Shown here: positions 57,780 to 64,000 of the stretch, piece after piece
Layout of the letters: every line of letters begins with the position of its first letter
How positions within the stretch are numbered: position 1 is the stretch's first letter
Assembly (NCBI GenBank): GCA_016869275.1
Contig: VGEO01000005.1
Coordinates: forward strand, 1-64,000
DNA: 64,000 nucleotides
Origin: Alphaproteobacteria bacterium
Lineage (GTDB): Bacteria > Pseudomonadota > Alphaproteobacteria > SHVV01
Direction of reading: 5' to 3'
Position numbers and translations under genes: made by a program
Notes under the pieces: model-generated
What the model was told of the DNA's origin: nothing
Seen by the model: the letters and a program-made list of their open reading frames with translations, nothing else
Databases searched by the model: none

Positions 57780-58387
57780 GGCGCTACTCCGATGTCGTCG
57801 ATCACGTGCTTCAAGCGCTCCTTCAGCGCGCGGCGGGCGCGCGAGAGGAGCGATTCGAGGGCTTCGAGCCCGACGTCCAGCATGTGGGCGGCCTCCTTGT
57901 TCGAGAAGCCTTGGTAATAGACCAGCACCACCGCTGCGCGCTGACGCTCGGGGATTGCTCGCAGCGCGCGCGCGACCGCCCGCCGGCGATCGAACGCTTC
58001 GAGCGCGTCGGGCGCCGCCACGCTCATCGCGGCATCCGAATCGAGCGGCTCGCGCGCCGCGCGTTTTATCCGCTTGCGGTCGATGCAGAGGTTGACCGCG
58101 ACCCGGTGCAGCCAGGTCTTGAGTTGCGCGCCGCCCGGCTCCCAAGTGTCGACTTTGCGCACCAGGCGCAAGAACGCCTCCTGCGCCACGTCCTCGGCTT
58201 CGCCGCGATCGGCGAGTACGTACCAGCCGAGCGCGACCAGGTCGGGCAGATGGCGCGCAACCAACGCGTTCCACGCCGCGCGGTCGCCCCGTCCGGCGCG
58301 AGCGATCAGACCGTCGTCGGTCGGCTCGGCGCTCGCGGCGCCGAGCCCCGGCGGCGTATGCGGCTCTAGCGCCGGCCGTGGCGCCAC
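57776..58387 (-). CDS. ECF-family RNA polymerase sigma factor
   Basis: DLVALGWYVLADRGEAEDVAQEAFLRLVRKVDTWEPGGAQLKTWLHRVAVNLCIDRKR; RAIPERQRAAVVLVYYQGFSNKEAAHMLDVGLEALESLLSRARRALKE. Confidence 0.92.
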   Translation of the reverse strand: MAPRPALEPHTPPGLGAASAEPTDDGLIARAGRGDRAAWNALVARHLPDLVALGWYVLADRGEAEDVAQEAFLRLVRKVDTWEPGGAQLKTWLHRVAVNLCIDRKRIKRAAREPLDSDAAMSVAAPDALEAFDRRRAVARALRAIPERQRAAVVLVYYQGFSNKEAAHMLDVGLEALESLLSRARRALKERLKHVIDDIGVAP

Positions 58388-58839
58388 GGCGAATCCCCGA
58401 CGCCGCGTCCATGCTGGGCGAGCTCGTCGTCGTCGAGCTTGCCGTTGTTGTTGGTGTCGTAGCGCTTGAACCAGCGCTTCGACGGGTTCTGGATTTCGTC
58501 GAGCGTCACCGCAGAATCGCCGTTGGTGTCGAGCAGGTCGAACAGCGTGACCACGCTCAAGGCCTGGAACCAGGCGCCGCGGCGGCGGAACTCATCGGGC
58601 GAAAGCTTACCGTCGGCGTTGACGTCGGCGGCGGTGAACAGGCGTTTTTGCTCGGCGGCGATCTCCTCGGCGCTGATCTTGCCGTCGCCATCGGTATCGA
58701 GCAAGGCGATCAGGCGGCCGAAGCGATGCTCGGGCCCGGCTTGAGCCGGCGCCGGCGCTGGCTGCGCCACGGCCGCAGTCGCGCCGAGCAGAGCGACGAG
58801 CGCAACGGTCGCGGCGAAAAGAGTGGGGCGGTACGACAT
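58366..58839 (-). CDS. secreted EF-hand calcium-binding protein (four EF-hand loops)
   Basis: DTDGDGKISAEE, DVNADGKLSPDE, DTNGDSAVTLDE, DTNNNGKLDDDE; N-terminal signal peptide. Confidence 0.9.
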   Translation of the reverse strand: MSYRPTLFAATVALVALLGATAAVAQPAPAPAQAGPEHRFGRLIALLDTDGDGKISAEEIAAEQKRLFTAADVNADGKLSPDEFRRRGAWFQALSVVTLFDLLDTNGDSAVTLDEIQNPSKRWFKRYDTNNNGKLDDDELAQHGRGVGDSPWRHGRR

Positions 58840-58919
58840 GATTACCTCGTTCTGTGTCAACGACGGTCGAATAACCCATACACGGGATGCGATCGGCCGA
58901 TCCGTCGCTTCACCGGCTG

Positions 58920-60359
58920 CTACGCCGGCCAAGCCGGCGGGTCAGCGCCGAACGGCGCGGTCGGCCGCGCCCATCGGGGCGGCGTTTCCGACATTTGCAG
59001 CACCGGCGTCACGTATCGGAGCCGGCCATAGCCGGTCGCGGTCTCCGTCATATAGGGCGCGAGGTCGGCGGTGGTCGGCTCCGCGAGCGCGAGCGCGGCC
59101 GGGTCGGCCAAACGGCCCAACGATTGCAACCACACGCCGGTGCGGGCGAGCGAATAGCGGACGAGATAGCTTCCACCCGCCCGCGCCCGGCGCCGGAGCG
59201 CGACCAAGGTTGCGAACGCGCCCAAATAGCCGGCGGTAAAATCGATCGCCTGGGCGGGCAGGTGCTTGGGCTCGGCGAGGCCGAAGTCGCGCGCAACGTC
59301 GTGGGCGATTCCGCTCACCGACTGCACGAGGCTGTCGAACCCCGGCCGCTCGCGCCATGGGCCGGTCGGGCCATAGGCCGAGAGCGTCGTGAAGACGAGG
59401 CTCGGGTTCACCGCCGTCATCGCCTCGGGCGTGATGCCGTGGCGCGCCATCGCACCTGGCCGAAATCCCTGGACGACGACATCGGCCTCGCGCACCAGCG
59501 CGAGCAGCCGCGCGCGCCCTGCCGGCTCGCGGAGGTCGAGGTGGGCGGCGGCCTTGCCGTGCCCCATGTCGGCCGCCATGCCATAGTGGTTGAAGAGGTG
59601 CGGCGCCGAAAGCCTGAGCACGGTCGCGCCGTGCTCGGCCAGCGTCCGGCTGCAGAGCGGGCCGGCGATCAAGTGCGTGAGGTCGAGCACGCGGAGGCCG
59701 GCGAGCGGACGGTCCGCGGCGGCGAGCGGCTTGGCCGGTGCATCGCCCAATTTGACGATCTCGACCAGGGGCCCGCCGCCGGCCGCTTGACCTTGGGGAT
59801 GCGCGCGCCATTCGTCGGGCGTGCGGACGAGACCGGCGGTCAAGCCGGCGGCGGCGAAGGCGTCCTCGAGCGCTTGCCCGGGCCACGTCGCGACCGCGCG
59901 CGCGACCGCGGCGCGATCCTCGGCGGCGCCGAGCAACGCGAGCGCGCCGGCCTTGAGCCGCGGCTGGTTCAAGTGGAGTTGGATGAAACGATCGTCGGCG
60001 GTGCGATAGAAGCCCGAGACCGGGTCCCAGATCCGGAACGGCGCGCCGCCGATCGCCTGAATGTGGCGCTCGCTCCGGTAGGCGGCGCGGATTGCTGCGA
60101 CGTCGAGGCCGATCCGTTGGCGCCGGCCGCCGCGCGCCTGCCAGAGCGCGTTGACGGTCAAACCGACCGCGCCGATCGCGGCGGCGCCGGCGGTGCCGAT
60201 CCGGAACCGCGACGGCAGGATCGGGTCGTCGCCTGCTATCGTGAGACCATCGGTCGCGAGGTTCTCGCCCGCGGCGGCGAGGATGTCGGCGAGCGCGGCG
60301 CGGGTCGCCGCTGACTCGATGGCCGGCGGCGAATTCGGTTGCGGCGGCGACGCGGTCAT
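58920..60359 (-). CDS. CoA transferase (CaiB/BaiF, family III)
   Basis: LAGLRVLDLTHLIAGPLCSRTLAEHGATVLRLSAPH...DVVVQGFRPGAMARHGITPEAMTAVNPSLVFTTLSAYGPTGPWRERPGFDSLVQSVSGIA. Confidence 0.93.
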   Translation of the reverse strand: MTASPPQPNSPPAIESAATRAALADILAAAGENLATDGLTIAGDDPILPSRFRIGTAGAAAIGAVGLTVNALWQARGGRRQRIGLDVAAIRAAYRSERHIQAIGGAPFRIWDPVSGFYRTADDRFIQLHLNQPRLKAGALALLGAAEDRAAVARAVATWPGQALEDAFAAAGLTAGLVRTPDEWRAHPQGQAAGGGPLVEIVKLGDAPAKPLAAADRPLAGLRVLDLTHLIAGPLCSRTLAEHGATVLRLSAPHLFNHYGMAADMGHGKAAAHLDLREPAGRARLLALVREADVVVQGFRPGAMARHGITPEAMTAVNPSLVFTTLSAYGPTGPWRERPGFDSLVQSVSGIAHDVARDFGLAEPKHLPAQAIDFTAGYLGAFATLVALRRRARAGGSYLVRYSLARTGVWLQSLGRLADPAALALAEPTTADLAPYMTETATGYGRLRYVTPVLQMSETPPRWARPTAPFGADPPAWPA

Positions 60360-60434
60360 GATTTCAACCTAAGCGCGCTTTCCGCCTAACGTAAGCGCGC
60401 TTTCGGCTTGTTGTCGACGCTGGAGGTTCCGCCC

Positions 60435-61382
60435 GTGGCTCGCATCGCTTTGCTCGACGACTATCAGCGGATCGCGCTTGCGATCGCCGACTGGTCGCCG
60501 CTCGCCGACCATACGATCGTTCCGTTCGACGATCACGTGGCCGATATCGATGCGCTGGTCGAGCGGCTGCGCGGTTTCGCGGCGGTCGGCGTCATGCGCG
60601 AGCGGACCCCGTTCCCGCGCCATCTGATCGAGCGGCTGCCCGACCTGAAGCTGATCGTCACCACCGGCATGCGTAACGCCGCGATCGATCTCGCCGCGGC
60701 ACAAGAGCGCGGCATTCTCGTCTGCGGCACCGAGGGCACGGCGTGGGCGACGGTCGAGTTCGCGTGGGCGTCGATCATGGCCCTGGTGCGCCACATCGCC
60801 GCCGAAGACCGCGCCATGCGCGAGGGGCACTGGCAGCGAACGATCGGGATCCAGCTCCACGGCCGCACGCTCGGCGTGGTCGGCTTGGGCCGGATCGGCG
60901 CCGAGATCGCCAAGCTCGGGCACGCGTTCGGCATGACCGTGATCGCGTGGAGCCCGAACTTGACGGCCGAGCGGGCGCAAGCGTGCGGGGCGACGCTGGT
61001 CGACAAGGACGCGTTGCTCAAGACCGCTGACGTCGTCACGCTCCACGTCGTCCTCTCCGAGCGCTCGCGCGGCACGATCGGCGCGCGCGAGTTGGGCCTG
61101 ATGAAACGCGAGGCTTATCTGGTCAACACCTCGCGCGGGCCGATCGTCGAGGAAGCGGCGCTCATCGCCGCGCTCCGCGAGCGCCGAATCGCCGGCGCCG
61201 CGCTCGATGTGTTCGACATCGAGCCGCTGCCGGCCGCGCACGTGCTGCGCACGCTGCCAAACGTCCTGCTCTCGCCGCACCTGGGCTATGTCGCCGACGA
61301 AGGCTACCGGGTCTTCTACCGCGGCATGGTCGAGGCGATGCGCGCCTATTTCGACGGCCGGCCGATCCGGGTGATCGCTTAG
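60435..61382 (+). CDS. D-2-hydroxyacid dehydrogenase (NAD-binding)
   Basis: ARIALLDDYQRIALAIADWSPL...LGVVGLGRIGAEIAKLGHAFGMTVIAWSPN...LVNTSRGPIVEEAALIAALRERRIAGAALDVFDIEPLP; GGAGG upstream of GTG 60435. Confidence 0.93.
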   Translation: MARIALLDDYQRIALAIADWSPLADHTIVPFDDHVADIDALVERLRGFAAVGVMRERTPFPRHLIERLPDLKLIVTTGMRNAAIDLAAAQERGILVCGTEGTAWATVEFAWASIMALVRHIAAEDRAMREGHWQRTIGIQLHGRTLGVVGLGRIGAEIAKLGHAFGMTVIAWSPNLTAERAQACGATLVDKDALLKTADVVTLHVVLSERSRGTIGARELGLMKREAYLVNTSRGPIVEEAALIAALRERRIAGAALDVFDIEPLPAAHVLRTLPNVLLSPHLGYVADEGYRVFYRGMVEAMRAYFDGRPIRVIA

Positions 61383-62113
61383 AACGCGCCCGGAAACAGC
61401 GTCCGCAACCCCTCGATCAGTTCGCGCGTGATCGCGTCGAGCAACGCCTGGCCGGTCGCGGCGCTCGCCTAGCGCGGATCGCCGAGATAGCCCTCGGGGT
61501 CGGTCGCGGGCGCGAGTTCGATCGGCACGCGAAAGATCGAAGCCGGCGGGTGGGCGGGCGGGGTGGCGGCGATACGGTCGAGGCGGACGCGCTCGGGCGC
61601 GATCGCGAGCATGAGCGAGGTCTCGCGCTCATCGCCGTGGCCGCCGCCCGGGTTCTTGATGAGCGACGCCGCCGCCGACCCGAGTTCGCGCAAATACGCG
61701 CTCCCGACGCGGACGCCGTGTTTTTCCCAGATCGCCCGCGCGGCGAGCGCGATCGGCGCCTCGGTCGAGACACCGGTATTCAGGATCGCCAGTCGCGTCG
61801 CGCCTTGCGCGATGAAGCGATCGAGGAGATCCACCATCAGCGCGATCATGGTCGCAGCCTGCAGCGACTGGCTGCCCGGGTAGCGGACGAACGCCGGGTA
61901 GTGGCCGTGGCCGACCACCGGCGCGACCAGAACTGGGAGCGCTGCCGCCACGCGTCCCGCTAGGGCGCGCGCGATCAACCAGTCGGTGTTCATCGGGAGA
62001 TGCAGCCCGTGCTCCTTGGCGGCGGCGCCGACCGGGACCAGGACCGGCCAGCCGCTGGCAATCCGCTCGGCGACGTCGGGCCAGCTCGAGTCCTCGATCC
62101 AGTCGCCCGGCAT
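61379..62113 (-). CDS. creatininase family protein interrupted by an in-frame TAG near the C-terminus (ORF 61469-62113; homologous-looking extension to TAA at 61379)
   Basis: VLVPVGAAAKEHGLHLPMNTDWLIARALAGRV...GHGHYPAFVRYPGSQSL; reading through TAG gives GDPR*ASAATGQALLDAITRELIEGLRTLFPGAF. Confidence 0.8.
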
Positions 62114-62117
62114 CGCG

Positions 62118-63299
62118 TCAGCGGCGCCGGGGCGTTCGCCGCGACCGGGCCTTGACGCGCGGCTTCTTCGCCGACTTTCGCGCGCGCCGTCGTGCCGGTT
62201 TTCGCGCCTGCGGTCGCGCCCGACGCCCGGCGCGCGACAACCCGGCCCATACCGCCTCGGTCTCCTCGATCAAGCGTGCGAATAATTCGGCCGCCGGGAG
62301 TCCGCGCGCCAGCGCCGCCGCCTGGCCGGCATACATCGTTGAGAAATCGGTCGAGCCGCGCTGGATCGCTGCCGCGCCGAGCGGCTGGGTGAGCGCGAGC
62401 GGGAGCGGGAAGTCCGGCAAACCCGCTTCGAGCGCCGCCATCTCGGCGAGGAAGCGGTTGCCGATCGCGCGCGCCGGACGGCCGGTGAACGCGTTCGTCA
62501 CGCGCGTCGCGTCGTCGCGCGCCGCCATCACGCTCGCCTTGACGATCGCGTGCGCGCCCGATTCGGGCGTCGGGATGAAGGCAGTGCCGATCTGCGCGCC
62601 GACGGCGCCGAGCGCCAAGGCGGCGGCGACGCCGCGGCCATCGGCGATGCCGCCAGCGGCAATCACCGGCACGCGGACGGCGTCGACCACCTGCGGCACC
62701 AACGCCATGGTGCCGATCCGGCCGTTCTCGGTGGGCGAACCCAGGAACGTGCCGCGATGGCCGCCGGCTTCGACCCCTTGCGCGACGATCGCATCGACGC
62801 CGCCCTTTTCGAGCGCCTCGGCCTCGGCGACGGTGGTCGCGCTCCCGATCACGATGATGCCGGCTTCCTTCAATTTCGCGATCGCGCCGGCGCTGGGCAA
62901 CCCGAAGTGGAAGCTCACGACCGCCGGATGGGCGGCGACCACGGCCGCGAGCATCGCCGGCCCGAACGGCGCCGCTGCTGTGATCGCATCGGGCTGCGAA
63001 ATCCCGAGCTCGTCGTAGTAGGGGTCGAGCAATTCGCGCAGCCGCCGCTCGCGGGTCGGGTCGGGTTTGGGCTCGCGGTGGCAGAAGAAATTGACGTTGA
63101 ACGAGCGGTTGCTGTGCCGTCGCACGTCGTCGACCGCTTGGTTGAACTCATCGACCGAATGGCGCGCGGTGCCGAGCGCACCCAAGCCGCCGGCGTTCGA
63201 GACCGCGGCCGCCAGCGCCGGCGTCGAGGCCCCCGCCATTGGCGAAGCCAGGATCGGATAGTCGATCCTCAAAAGCTTTGTCAGGCGGGCCGGCCACAT
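62118..63299 (-). CDS. nitronate monooxygenase (2-nitropropane dioxygenase family) with Arg/Lys-rich C-terminal tail
   Basis: LLRIDYPILASPMAGASTPALAAAVSNAGGLGALGTA...GGVDAIVAQGVEAGGHRGTF...PVIAAGGIADGRGVAAALALGAVGAQIGTAFI. Confidence 0.93.
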   Translation of the reverse strand: MWPARLTKLLRIDYPILASPMAGASTPALAAAVSNAGGLGALGTARHSVDEFNQAVDDVRRHSNRSFNVNFFCHREPKPDPTRERRLRELLDPYYDELGISQPDAITAAAPFGPAMLAAVVAAHPAVVSFHFGLPSAGAIAKLKEAGIIVIGSATTVAEAEALEKGGVDAIVAQGVEAGGHRGTFLGSPTENGRIGTMALVPQVVDAVRVPVIAAGGIADGRGVAAALALGAVGAQIGTAFIPTPESGAHAIVKASVMAARDDATRVTNAFTGRPARAIGNRFLAEMAALEAGLPDFPLPLALTQPLGAAAIQRGSTDFSTMYAGQAAALARGLPAAELFARLIEETEAVWAGLSRAGRRARPQARKPARRRARKSAKKPRVKARSRRTPRRR

Positions 63300-63309
63300 G
63301 CGCCGGTCG

Positions 63310-64000
63310 CTAGCTGCCCCAAATTTCCTGGGTCATCGAGGCGTACCAGCCCTCGGCATAGACCGATTCCTGGAACCGGAACGCCGGCGGCGCTTCGCGC
63401 GGGCTGACGCCGCCCGCACCCTGCACCGCGACGATGCCTTGGTCGGTGACACGGTAGACGTCGGCCACCGAGATGCCGTACTCGCGCGACACCAGGCTGT
63501 AGCAGGTGTTGACGTAGGTCGGCGCCGCCATCGGCCGGTTGTTGACGGCGTTGACGACCGCCATTGCCGCGACCTTGCCTTGGCTGTTGGCCGCGAACCC
63601 CGACTTCGGCATCGCGCCGGCAATCGAGGCATCGCCGACGACGTGGACGTCGCGGTGCAGCGTCGACTCGAACGTGGTCTGATTGACCGGGCACCAGCCG
63701 GCTTCATTGGCGAGGCCGCTCGCGCGTGCGATCGCGCCGGCCCATTGCGGCGGGATCAGGTTTATGACGTCGCCCTTGTGCTTCTTGCCGAACTCTGTCG
63801 TCACTTCCTTGGCGTTGACGTCGATCTCGACCACCTTGCCGTCGTCCTTGAGCGGCACCCACGTGATCATATCGCCGTAGAGCGCCTTCCAGCCGTCCTG
63901 GAACAGGCCCTGCTTCGAGAACGCGTCCTTGGCGTCCAGGATCAGGATCTTCGAACGCGGCTTATTGGCCTTGAGGTAGTAGGCGATCATCGAGGCGCGC
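63310..64000 (-). CDS. FAD-dependent flavocytochrome c sulfide dehydrogenase flavoprotein subunit-like (partial at window end)
   Basis: MIAYYLKANKPRSKILILDAKDAFSKQGLFQDGWKALYGDMITWVPLKDDGKVVEIDVNAKEV...VHVVGDASIAGAMPKSGFAANSQGKVAAMAVVNAVNNRP. Confidence 0.82.
   Translation of the reverse strand, partial: RASMIAYYLKANKPRSKILILDAKDAFSKQGLFQDGWKALYGDMITWVPLKDDGKVVEIDVNAKEVTTEFGKKHKGDVINLIPPQWAGAIARASGLANEAGWCPVNQTTFESTLHRDVHVVGDASIAGAMPKSGFAANSQGKVAAMAVVNAVNNRPMAAPTYVNTCYSLVSREYGISVADVYRVTDQGIVAVQGAGGVSPREAPPAFRFQESVYAEGWYASMTQEIWGS

Noticed and set aside
1-64000. CRISPR array, rRNA operon, intact prophage or intact IS
   Set aside because: No regularly spaced direct repeats, rRNA-like sequence, phage structural genes or complete transposase were found on reading

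Overview
High-GC (probably alphaproteobacterial, Rhodospirillales-like) chromosomal window, densely coding. It is dominated by uptake and catabolism modules: two peptide/nickel-type ABC systems (oppABCDF-like 1451-6900; minus-strand copy 47843-53583), two convergent TRAP systems (9770-12673 and 12698-15586), two tandem orphan branched-chain-type binding proteins, three scattered Rieske oxygenase alpha subunits, a hydantoinase A/B operon, and assorted amidase, PrpD, CoA-transferase and creatininase genes. There are also modABC, a zur-znuCB cluster divergent from hisI, and a cysK-alaX-sseA-GNAT-metC sulfur amino-acid operon. Two tRNAs (Pro-TGG, Arg-TCT) flank an NDUFS4-like complex I gene. The points most worth following up are: (1) three tandem PqqC/TenA-fold (heme-oxygenase-like diiron oxidase-type) paralogs that all end in an aromatic YYxQYNxWxYY tail, divergent from an orphan fliG; (2) a structured leader with mutually exclusive pairings and a Val-rich leader ORF (VVVVRLI) before an ACT/IlvM-like small gene, i.e. 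a candidate attenuator; (3) GC-rich hairpins placed between the binding-protein gene and the permease genes in all four transporter operons; (4) a near-perfect Zur box between hisI and zur, and a ModE-like box before modA; (5) a scar with an IS256-type 3' fragment, a truncated RDD gene and an internally deleted DUF4062/STAND NTPase remnant; (6) an in-frame amber codon in a creatininase gene; (7) an EF-hand/ECF sigma/anti-sigma operon. No CRISPR array, rRNA or intact prophage/IS was seen. All family calls are from reading the sequence; no database search was run.
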